DNA of 5,822 bases, taken from the NCBI GenBank assembly GCA_023410295.1, contig JAEYPY010000142.1, forward strand, positions 1-5,822. Reading direction: 5' to 3'. Below, piece after piece: positions 1-5,822 of this stretch. Position 1 is the stretch's first letter. Every line of letters starts with the position of its first letter. The position numbers were made by a program, and so were the translations under genes. The notes beneath the pieces were generated by a model, which saw nothing but the letters and a program-made list of their open reading frames with translations, did not search any database and had not been told where the DNA came from. This DNA comes from Pseudomonadota bacterium (GTDB lineage Bacteria; Pseudomonadota; Alphaproteobacteria; Caulobacterales; Aquidulcibacteraceae).

Positions 1-649
1 GCGCAAGGCTGCCGCATCGGCTGTGGATAACGCCCGGGCGCTCGCGGCCGCGGCCGGATCGGTGGCCGAGCTGCGCGCCGCGGTCGAGGGCTTCGAAGGC
101 TGCGCCCTCAAAGCTACGGCCCGCAATACCGTGTTCTCAGACGGCCAGGACGACGCTCAAGTGCTGGTCATCGGCGAGGCCCCCGGCAAGGAGGAGGACG
201 AGCAAGGCAAGCCCTTCGTCGGCCGCTCGGGCCAGCTGCTCGACCGCATGCTGGCGCATATCGGCCTATCGCGTACGTCTAACATACTGGTTTCCAATAC
301 AATTTACTGGCGCCCACCCGGTAACCGCGATCCCACCGCAGGCGAGATCGTCGCCTGCCTGCCGTTTGTGGAGCGCCTGATCGCGCTGAAGCAGCCCAAG
401 CTCCTCCTGCTCACCGGCAAGGCGGCTGCCAACACCGTGCTGAAGCGCGAGGAGCCCATCTCCAAACTGCGCGGCCGGCGGCTCAGCTACACCAATGAGG
501 CGTTACCGGCGCCCATCAACGCGATGGTCATGCTTCATCCCGCATACCTGTTGCGCCAGCCGCAGCAGAAGCGGCAGGCGTGGGCAGATCTCTTGCTTGC
601 GGAAGCTTGGCTCGAAGAGCTGGGCGTCGCGCGGGCGCCCCATCCTTAA
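1..649 (+). CDS. Uracil-DNA glycosylase, family 4-like, 5' partial
   Basis: This enzyme excises uracil (deaminated cytosine or misincorporated dUMP) from DNA in the cytoplasm, starting base-excision repair. Numbering here begins at the GTG at 23. Visible motifs are the active-site loop GEAPGKEED (51-59), PFVGRSGQLLD (64-74), WRPPGNRDPT (96-105) and the second active-site motif HPAYLLR (172-178). The frame is open to the window edge (codons RKAASA precede the GTG), and alphaproteobacterial relatives usually carry a longer N-terminal extension, so the GTG is probably internal and the true start lies upstream. Of the four Fe-S cysteines of classical family 4 enzymes, two positions hold other residues: F24 where the first Cys of C-x2-C is expected, and W96 where the first Cys of C-x15-C is expected; C27 and C112 remain. 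The next gene starts 17 bases after the stop, suggesting co-transcription. The family call is firm; the N-terminus and cluster status are not. Confidence 0.93.
   Translation, partial: RKAAASAVDNARALAAAAGSVAELRAAVEGFEGCALKATARNTVFSDGQDDAQVLVIGEAPGKEEDEQGKPFVGRSGQLLDRMLAHIGLSRTSNILVSNTIYWRPPGNRDPTAGEIVACLPFVERLIALKQPKLLLLTGKAAANTVLKREEPISKLRGRRLSYTNEALPAPINAMVMLHPAYLLRQPQQKRQAWADLLLAEAWLEELGVARAPHP
22..30 (-). promoter_or_regulatory. Perfect match to the DnaA-box consensus
   Basis: The plus strand reads TGTGGATAA, so the minus strand is TTATCCACA, the consensus high-affinity DnaA box. It lies within the open frame of the glycosylase gene. I saw no second box nearby, no AT-rich unwinding region and no origin-associated gene, so an origin is not supported. 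It may be a titration or regulatory site, or chance. Confidence 0.3.
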
Positions 650-666
650 CGAACGAACGGGCTCCG

Positions 667-732
667 ATGACGCTACGCGCCGCCTTCGCCGCTCTCACCC
701 TCGCCTTCACCGCCGCCGCGCCGGCGATGGCG
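667..732 (+). other. Sec signal peptide of the lytic transglycosylase
   Basis: Residues 1-22 have a short basic start (R4), a hydrophobic Ala/Leu/Phe core and a small-residue AMA motif before Q23, a classic signal peptidase I site. This directs the enzyme to the periplasm and fixes ATG 667 as the start. There is no Cys at +1, arguing against a lipoprotein. Confidence 0.85.
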
Positions 733-2265
733 CAGACCAGCATCGTCGCCCTCTCGGAGCGCGACGAAGCGGCCTACCGGGATGCTTTCGCCGCAGTCGA
801 AGCCGGCAACTGGCGCGCCGCCACAGCCGCCGCCAACCGCGCCGAAGACGATGTGCTCGAAGGCGTCGTGCGCGGGCGCATGCTGTTGTCGCGCTCCTAC
901 GGCGCGAACTGGAGCGACTACACCTCCTGGCTCAATCGCCACGGCGAATACGGCATGGCCGACGCGGTTTACGACCGCGCCATGGATTCCCGCTCGCGCC
1001 GCGCCCGCCGCAACGGCACGCGTGCGCCCGCACCGGTCCGCGCTGGCGTCCGCCAGCTGCCCGGCACGCCGCCGCCCATTCCCGGCGACAGCGCTAGCGC
1101 CCGCAACGGCGTCGAACGCGTCGCCGAACGCATCGGCGCCGGCGACATGGAAGGCGCGCGCAGCCTCGCCGTGCCGCAAGCCTCCGGCCCGCGTTCCGGC
1201 CAAGCGCAATTCCAGCTCGGCCTCATCGCCTATCGCCAGCACGATTACGCCGAGGCTGTGCGTCAATTCGAACTTTCGGCGCAATGGATCCATCATGGCG
1301 GCTGGGCGCGTGCAGCGGCGCACTATTGGGCGGCGCGCGCACGCCTCGCGGCGGGCGAACCTCGCGGTGTCGTGCAGCACCTAGAAGCGGCCGCTGAACG
1401 GCCGTGGACATTCTACGGTCAGCTCGCCGAAGCGCAGCTTGGCCGCGACAGCAGCCTCTCGTTCGCGCCGCCTCGCGTCGATAGCGCGACGCTGCAGAAC
1501 TTCATCGAACGCTATCCCGCCGCACGGCGCGCTGCAGCGCTGGCGCAGCTGGGACGACTCTCCGAAGTTGAAAGCGAACTCCGCCGTCTGCACGGGGATT
1601 TGCGCCGCGAAGACGACGCGACCTTCCTTGCCCTGGCGATCGCGCTGCAAGCGCCCGCCGCGCAACTGCGCGCCGCCGAGTATGGCGGACCGGACGTCGC
1701 CGTGGGCTTTTGCCCGACCACTTCGTTCGAGCCGGACGACGGCTTCGCGCTCGACCGCGCCGTCATCTATGCGGTTGTTCGCCAGGAGAGCTATTTCAAT
1801 CCAAAGGCCGTCAGCGTCTCGAACGCGCGCGGCCTCATGCAGCTGCTGCCCTCAACGGCGCGCGACATGGATCGCTCGACCAATTACCGGCGCAATCCCG
1901 CTGCGCTGTTCGAGCCTGGCCTCAACATGCGTCTCGGCCAGGACTACATCCAATGGCTGATGCGCGAATTCCATAATGACGGTGATCTCGGCCGCGTCTT
2001 CGCCGCGTACAATGGCGGCCCCGGGTGGCTCTCGCGCTGGCTCGCAACGCAACCGGCCGACATCGATCCACTGCTCCTGCTGGAAATGTTGCCGCGCGCG
2101 GAAAGCCGCGACTATGCCGAACGCGCACTCTCGCACCTGACGCTCTGCCGCAAACGCTACGGCCAGCCGACGCCCGAGATGGATCGCCTCGCCGCTGGCG
2201 GCGCTGCGATCTACACCCCGCTCGACAATCAGATGATGGCGCGCGGCAACCAGCCGCAATCGTAA
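667..2265 (+). CDS. Soluble lytic murein transglycosylase (Slt70-type, GH23)
   Basis: This 532-residue periplasmic enzyme cleaves the MurNAc-GlcNAc bond of peptidoglycan without hydrolysis, leaving 1,6-anhydro-MurNAc ends. Residues 1-22 form a signal peptide ending AMA before Q23, with no lipobox Cys, so a soluble rather than lipid-anchored product is expected. Residues about 40-345 are helical and Ala-rich, with TPR-like units (for example 177-207) and the Slt linker signature TFYGQLAEAQLG (248-259), matching the superhelical domain of Slt70. The C-terminal GH23 domain shows the catalytic Glu in RQES (E374), GLMQLLPSTA (389-398), AAYNGG (446-451) and the late LPRAESRDY motif (475-483). All key catalytic motifs are intact. 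It is somewhat shorter than E. coli Slt70 (about 620 mature residues). An in-frame GTG at 580 would bury the signal peptide behind 29 residues, so ATG 667 is preferred. No clear Shine-Dalgarno precedes it. Confidence 0.95.
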   Translation: MTLRAAFAALTLAFTAAAPAMAQTSIVALSERDEAAYRDAFAAVEAGNWRAATAAANRAEDDVLEGVVRGRMLLSRSYGANWSDYTSWLNRHGEYGMADAVYDRAMDSRSRRARRNGTRAPAPVRAGVRQLPGTPPPIPGDSASARNGVERVAERIGAGDMEGARSLAVPQASGPRSGQAQFQLGLIAYRQHDYAEAVRQFELSAQWIHHGGWARAAAHYWAARARLAAGEPRGVVQHLEAAAERPWTFYGQLAEAQLGRDSSLSFAPPRVDSATLQNFIERYPAARRAAALAQLGRLSEVESELRRLHGDLRREDDATFLALAIALQAPAAQLRAAEYGGPDVAVGFCPTTSFEPDDGFALDRAVIYAVVRQESYFNPKAVSVSNARGLMQLLPSTARDMDRSTNYRRNPAALFEPGLNMRLGQDYIQWLMREFHNDGDLGRVFAAYNGGPGWLSRWLATQPADIDPLLLLEMLPRAESRDYAERALSHLTLCRKRYGQPTPEMDRLAAGGAAIYTPLDNQMMARGNQPQS

Positions 2266-2268
2266 GCG

Positions 2269-2946
2269 TCAGTCGTAGGCTTTCGCCAGTTCAATCGGAT
2301 CGGCGCCCATCATGTGGCGCGCCAGCAGCGTGAGCTTGGTCAGCGGACCGCGCTTGCCCTGCCGGCGCAGCGCATCGCCGCTCACCACCGCTTCGCTGTT
2401 GAACCAGACCCAGCGCTTGGCGCCGATGCGGCGCGCGAACTCGACATCGTCCATGCTGGCTTGGTCGGGATAGCCGCCGAGCCCGTCATAAAAGAACCGC
2501 GACATCAGCACGCCCTGCTCGCCGTACGGGAGCTTCATCACACGGGCGCGCAAGCGCGCCCAGAACAGCGCGCGTTTGGTTTCGGGTGACGCATCGTCGA
2601 AGGCGAGTTGGAAAACGCCCGCCCGCGCGCGCGCCTGGTCGCTGCGGATGAAGCGCTCCGCTTCCCCCACCCAGCCCGGCGCCAGCTCGACGCCCGGGTG
2701 CAGGATCATGATGTACTTGCCTTTGGACGCAGCGGCGCCAGAGCGGACCTGCAGCGCGCGGCGCGGTTCAGTGGTTACGACCTCGCAGCCCGCAGCATCG
2801 GCAATCTCCAGCGTTTCATCGCTTGAGCCGCCATCGGCGATGATGACCTGCTTGACGATGCCATACGATACCCCTTCCACGAGAGGTGGCAGCGTGCGCC
2901 GCATCTCGCGCGCCGAATTCAGCGTCGGGATGATCACCGAGATCAT
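2269..2946 (-). CDS. Small GT2 glycosyltransferase (TIGR04283-like)
   Basis: This 225-residue protein has the GT-A nucleotide-sugar fold of family 2: start MISVIIPTLN (1-10), then ADGGSSDETLEIAD (37-50), the RSGAAASKGKYIM stretch (68-80), EQGVLMSR (143-150), LGGYPD (156-161) and MDDVEFARR (165-173), where the acidic pair aligns with the usual EDV/EDIE catalytic-base motif. Length and order match the short GT2 subgroup sometimes labelled TIGR04283. I see no membrane anchor, so it is probably cytosolic or peripheral. The oddity is at 83-85: relatives normally read HAD or DAD (the metal-binding DXD), but here it is HPG, giving LHPGVELAPGW. The donor sugar and acceptor cannot be told from sequence; the subgroup name refers to arsenosugar synthesis, but nothing here supports arsenic metabolism. 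ATG 2946 places the first beta strand at the N-terminus as expected. It lies 66 bases downstream of the large TPR gene on the same strand, possibly co-transcribed. Confidence 0.88.
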   Translation of the reverse strand: MISVIIPTLNSAREMRRTLPPLVEGVSYGIVKQVIIADGGSSDETLEIADAAGCEVVTTEPRRALQVRSGAAASKGKYIMILHPGVELAPGWVGEAERFIRSDQARARAGVFQLAFDDASPETKRALFWARLRARVMKLPYGEQGVLMSRFFYDGLGGYPDQASMDDVEFARRIGAKRWVWFNSEAVVSGDALRRQGKRGPLTKLTLLARHMMGADPIELAKAYD

Positions 2947-3012
2947 CCGTTCATGTCGCCATGGGTGTGCGGCTTGTAAAGCGCAAACAACGATCAGTTG
3001 GCGTTGCGCGCT
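2947..3012 (-). other. 66-base spacer between the TPR and glycosyltransferase genes
   Basis: This is the only non-coding stretch longer than 20 bases in the window, and it is visibly less GC-rich than the flanking genes. On the minus strand a weak 5-bp inverted repeat (CAACG...CGTTG, 9-base loop) follows the TPR stop, with only TTT after it. I do not see a convincing intrinsic terminator, sigma-70 promoter or Shine-Dalgarno ahead of ATG 2946. Read-through from the TPR gene is the simplest reading. Confidence 0.4.
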
Positions 3013-5822
3013 TCAGGCGCCCGGCGCAGGCGTAGGCCGGGACGCAGTGGGCGCCGGCAACGCCGCTTGCGGCGGTACTGGAGGCGCGCTTGGCGACGTC
3101 GGCGCTGGCGTATTGGCCGCAGCGGCGGCTTCGGCTGTCATTTGTGAACGCAAGCGCTCGATGAAGCGACCCATCAAATCCGTGCGGGCCACGGCGCGGG
3201 CAACGTCACGGATCGCCGCGCCGTCTGCGTGAACGCCGGAGGCGACCACTTCGAACGCATCCGCTTCGTCCGTATTGGCCATGTCGCCTGCGTACTCGCG
3301 ATAGAGCGCGCGCACGCCCTCCTCATTGCCGGCAAGCGTCAGCGCCACCGCGGTGCGCAACACTGCCTGGCGGCCATGGTTGTCGAGCGGGGTGGCGCGA
3401 TTGCGCATGTTGATCAGCGAACGCATCTCCGCCGCCGCGCGCTCCCAATCGCGCGCCCGCCAAGCCGCCTCGGCGCGCACACGCTGGGCGTCTTCGCTGC
3501 GGTCGCGCTCCACCAGTTCGACCGCACCTTCAAGCCGGCCGAGGTCAAGCAGTGCGCGCGCTTCCAAGATGCGGCGATCGGCCAACAGCGTCGCCGGCAT
3601 GTTGGGCTGACGCGTGGTGCCGAGCGCGACGAGAGCTTGGTCGGGTTTATGGTCCATCAAATAGATCGTCGCGAGATCGGCCGCGGCTTGCGCGCGGCTG
3701 AGGCCCTGCAAGCGCTCGTCCACCTGGTGCTGCAGCAATTGCGCCGCCTGCTCCAAGAGATCGACATGCACGAGCCGCCCCGCGAGCAAGCGCACGATGC
3801 GGTCGCCATTGGGCCCGACGGGCGTCAGGTCGCTGAACTCATAAAAAAGCCCGAGCGCCTGGATCGGCTCAAGCCGATCAGCTTCGCCGTCGAGGAAGAG
3901 CCGCTCGAACAGCGTCGACATGTCGGCCCGCAACTGACGCGCTGCGAGATGGTTCGGGAAGCGGTCGGCGGCGATGCGCATCGTCGCCAGTGCTTCGCGC
4001 CAGCGGCCAAGCTCGGAATAGGCTTCGCCCAGCATGCTGACGATCGCGAGTTCGGTGGCGTCGCCGCGCCAGCGGAAGCGGAGCGCTTCCAGCGGCTCCA
4101 CGGCGTCTACAGCGCGAATGACGCCGGTCGCGCGCCGGATGCGGATCGATTCGACATTGGCGCGCACCGCGACTTCTTCATCGCGTACGCGGGAAAGCTC
4201 ATCCAGCAGCGCCAGCGCACGGACATGATCGCCGCGCAATCCCATGACGCGCGCTTCGGCGAGGCGCGCATGCAGGCGCAAGGATGTATCCGGCGCTTGG
4301 CCCAGCGCCGCGCGCGCGGCGGCTTCGGCGGCGGCGGGATCGTTGAGTTCAAGCGCCGCTTCGGCGTGCGCCAACTGGAAGCGCGCGCGCCACGCCGGGG
4401 GATGTTCTTCAAGTCCGCCGGCGCCGCGCTCGAGTTCACGCCGCGCCACTATCCAGTCGCGCTGCAGCGCCGCAGAATAGCCCCGCCAGAGCGCGGCGGA
4501 GGGATTGTTCGTCAGCGCCGACGCAGTGAGGTCGGCCTGCGCCGCCGGCAGCCGGCGCATCATCACGTTGGCCGCCCCGCGCATCAGCCGGTACTCGGGA
4601 TCGAGCTCAACCAACTCGCCCTGATTGATCGCAACGATGCGCAACGCCCCCAGCGCTTCGGCGGCGAATTCGTGGTCCAACAGGTAGCGCGCCAGCGCCA
4701 TGCGCGCTTCGACTGGCGCGCCCTCGCCCACGCCTTCTTCCGCGGCGCGGCGCGTCAGCTCATCGATGCGGCGGCGCACGTTCACCAGGCTTTCGCTCGG
4801 CGTCGAGCTCATTGGCGCTTCGCCACTGAAGGCGTCTTCCAACAGCGCCGCTTCCAGTTCGGATCGCGCCGGCGCCGCGGTGATGAGGCCTTCCCCGCGT
4901 GAGACGGTCAGCACGCCGCCGGCGAACGTTGCATTGACGCCATCAGCGCGCGGTTCGATCACCGCGCCGTGCGCTGCGGGGAGCATTGCGGCTTCGACGG
5001 TGGCGCGCCGCACATCGATGCCGCGCGCAGGACCGCCGACAAGCGCAACACCAATACGGTCTCCGATCTCCGGATCGTTGATCCAGCGCACCGTGCCTTC
5101 GCGTCCGAAGCGCGCGGTGAGACGCCCGGGCCCATCAGCCGCCACTTCGCGTTCCAGCACCGCAGGCACGCCTGCGTCGGCGCGTGCGCCAAGTGTCAAT
5201 GTCCAATCGTTCTCGTGCGCAGCGGCGCTAAGAAGCACGTCCGGCGGCGCTGGAATGCGCAGGCCAATGACGCCCTCGCCTTGGACGATCTCGATATTCT
5301 GATGCCGCCGCCCCGCACGGGCGACGCCAGTCAAATCGATCCGGCCATTGGCGTCGAACACTAGCCAAATCGCTTCGCCGCGGCGGAACGCAGCCGCGCG
5401 CGCAGGCTGCGGCCACGTCACAATGATTCGCGTGACGTTGGCTTCTTCGACCAGACGCACGCGCGCATTGCCGCGCACGGGCGGGCTCGCCGGCACCGGC
5501 GCTTCGGTCGTTGCACCCGTCACCGTGGCTGGTTGCAAGCCGCCTTCCGGCTCAAGCAGATCGATGACGACGCGATCGCCATCGACAAAGTGGCGCTGGC
5601 GCACGCCTGGCTCAAGCACGAGCGCGAGACGCACCGGCGCGCCGGCCGCGCTAACACGGCGTACTTCGCGCACCAGCCGCGGCGGCGTCGAGCGCAGTTC
5701 GGAAATATCGATATCGGCCGCGCGCGAAAAACGCAGATCGAGCCGGTTGCCTTGCAGCAGCGGGGTTACCGTCGTCGCGCCTTCGAATCGGAAAGCAAGG
5801 CGCGTGAAGCTCTCCTGCACGC
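3013..5822 (-). CDS. Large AMIN-like/TPR-repeat envelope protein, 5' partial
   Basis: At least 935 residues are visible and the frame runs off the window, so the true start and any signal peptide are missing; the GTG at 5820 falls directly before a folded module and is unlikely to be the start. Residues 4-90 and 117-211 are two related beta-rich modules resembling AMIN domains (first TRLAFRF...GNRLDLRF, second TRIIVTW...GEAIWLVF). A more divergent beta-rich segment spans about 224-316. Residues about 370-893 form a long array of TPR-like helical pairs (for example 475-510, 513-545, 588-624, 710-740, 749-777, 779-804, 817-847). The last 40 residues are Pro/Ala-rich and probably disordered. No catalytic motif or internal membrane segment is seen. 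AMIN domains in other families bind peptidoglycan or target proteins to periplasmic machines, and TPRs bind proteins, so a periplasmic scaffold is a reasonable inference. The specific function is not recognised. Confidence 0.8.
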   Translation of the reverse strand, partial: VQESFTRLAFRFEGATTVTPLLQGNRLDLRFSRAADIDISELRSTPPRLVREVRRVSAAGAPVRLALVLEPGVRQRHFVDGDRVVIDLLEPEGGLQPATVTGATTEAPVPASPPVRGNARVRLVEEANVTRIIVTWPQPARAAAFRRGEAIWLVFDANGRIDLTGVARAGRRHQNIEIVQGEGVIGLRIPAPPDVLLSAAAHENDWTLTLGARADAGVPAVLEREVAADGPGRLTARFGREGTVRWINDPEIGDRIGVALVGGPARGIDVRRATVEAAMLPAAHGAVIEPRADGVNATFAGGVLTVSRGEGLITAAPARSELEAALLEDAFSGEAPMSSTPSESLVNVRRRIDELTRRAAEEGVGEGAPVEARMALARYLLDHEFAAEALGALRIVAINQGELVELDPEYRLMRGAANVMMRRLPAAQADLTASALTNNPSAALWRGYSAALQRDWIVARRELERGAGGLEEHPPAWRARFQLAHAEAALELNDPAAAEAAARAALGQAPDTSLRLHARLAEARVMGLRGDHVRALALLDELSRVRDEEVAVRANVESIRIRRATGVIRAVDAVEPLEALRFRWRGDATELAIVSMLGEAYSELGRWREALATMRIAADRFPNHLAARQLRADMSTLFERLFLDGEADRLEPIQALGLFYEFSDLTPVGPNGDRIVRLLAGRLVHVDLLEQAAQLLQHQVDERLQGLSRAQAAADLATIYLMDHKPDQALVALGTTRQPNMPATLLADRRILEARALLDLGRLEGAVELVERDRSEDAQRVRAEAAWRARDWERAAAEMRSLINMRNRATPLDNHGRQAVLRTAVALTLAGNEEGVRALYREYAGDMANTDEADAFEVVASGVHADGAAIRDVARAVARTDLMGRFIERLRSQMTAEAAAAANTPAPTSPSAPPVPPQAALPAPTASRPTPAPGA
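3016..3138 (-). other. Pro/Ala-rich low-complexity C-terminal tail
   Basis: Residues 895-935 of the large TPR protein are dominated by Ala, Pro, Thr and Ser, including a five-Ala run and repeated PAP/APP/PTP triplets, and end PAPGA. The tail is probably disordered, of the type often found as cell-wall-spanning or linker segments. No sorting motif or terminal aromatic outer-membrane signature is present. Confidence 0.7.
3142..4713 (-). other. TPR-like helical array of the large envelope protein
   Basis: Residues about 370-893 are almost entirely alpha-helical by composition, with repeated 30-36-residue units carrying TPR-style positions (A/G at 8, Y/L at 11, A at 20, A at 27, P at 32). The clearest unit is 588-624, with LGEAYSELGRWREALATM followed by DRFPNH. 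About seven to nine units can be drawn by eye; boundaries are approximate. Such arrays normally form a superhelical protein-binding surface. Confidence 0.65.
5188..5811 (-). repeat. Two tandem AMIN-like modules within the TPR protein
   Basis: This is a protein-level repeat. Module 1 (residues 4-90, about 5551-5811) and module 2 (residues 117-211, about 5188-5472) align by eye over most of their length: FTRLAFRF with VTRIIVTW, QGNRLDLRFS with RGEAIWLVFD, DIDISELR with RIDLTGVA, and a final strand DRVVIDLL with DWTLTLGA. A Pro/Ala/Thr-rich linker (91-116) separates them. The DNA itself is not obviously repeated, so the duplication is old. Confidence 0.55.

Noticed and set aside
45..56. 12-base palindrome CGGCCGCGGCCG
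   Set aside because: It falls in Ala codons of a GC-rich gene, where such palindromes are expected from composition; no second copy or flanking structure was seen.
646..657. TTAA and the short GAAC-GAAC repeat as a CtrA-type site
   Set aside because: There is no second TTAA at the required 7-base spacing.
580..666. Upstream GTG start for the transglycosylase overlapping the glycosylase gene
   Set aside because: It would add 29 Arg/Ala-rich residues before a clear signal peptide and overlap the preceding gene by 70 bases.
673..1380. A 235-codon minus-strand frame and overlapping plus-strand frames inside the transglycosylase gene
   Set aside because: The transglycosylase frame has a signal peptide and all Slt motifs; the others have biased composition and no domain.
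2243..2257. Hairpin GCGGC-AACCA-GCCGC as a terminator
   Set aside because: It has only a 5-bp stem, lies inside the coding region and has no T-tract on either strand.
2576..3232. A 218-codon plus-strand frame across the glycosyltransferase start, the spacer and the TPR tail
   Set aside because: It overlaps two well-supported minus-strand genes, and its composition (Ser/Arg/Ala-rich, no motif) looks like a shadow frame.
3229..4902. A 557-codon open frame on the plus strand, antisense to the large TPR gene
   Set aside because: Its product is rich in Arg, His and Gln with no recognisable domain, typical of the mirror frame of a GC-rich gene, whereas the minus-strand product has coherent helical repeats.

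Overview
The window is GC-rich (about two thirds G+C by eye), densely coding, and looks like ordinary chromosomal DNA from an alphaproteobacterium. The family-4-type uracil-DNA glycosylase and the small GT2 glycosyltransferase most resemble, from memory, proteins of the Caulobacterales/Hyphomonadaceae side of that class. Few GANTC sites are seen, which fits CcrM-type methylation. The order-level placement is an inference. I see no mobile element, CRISPR array, tRNA, rRNA or phage gene.

Layout: two plus-strand genes, probably one transcript, occupy 1-2265. The first is a uracil-DNA glycosylase whose 5' end lies outside the window. The second, 17 bases downstream, is a secreted Slt-type lytic transglycosylase (667-2265). 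Two minus-strand genes face them. A very large periplasmic-looking protein (3013 to beyond 5822, 5' end outside the window) has duplicated AMIN-like beta modules, a long TPR-like helical array and a Pro/Ala tail. Downstream of it on the same strand is a small GT2 glycosyltransferase (2269-2946). The two gene pairs converge with only 3 bases between stop codons. The only other non-coding stretch is 66 bases between the two minus-strand genes.

Functionally, the glycosylase removes uracil from DNA. The transglycosylase cleaves peptidoglycan in the periplasm. The AMIN-like/TPR protein is plausibly an envelope scaffold that binds peptidoglycan or protein partners, but its job is unknown. The glycosyltransferase probably adds sugar to an unidentified acceptor. 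No new multi-gene system is evident. The points most worth a second look are two of four Fe-S cysteines replaced in the glycosylase, a missing metal-binding Asp in the glycosyltransferase, and the unassigned AMIN-like/TPR protein.
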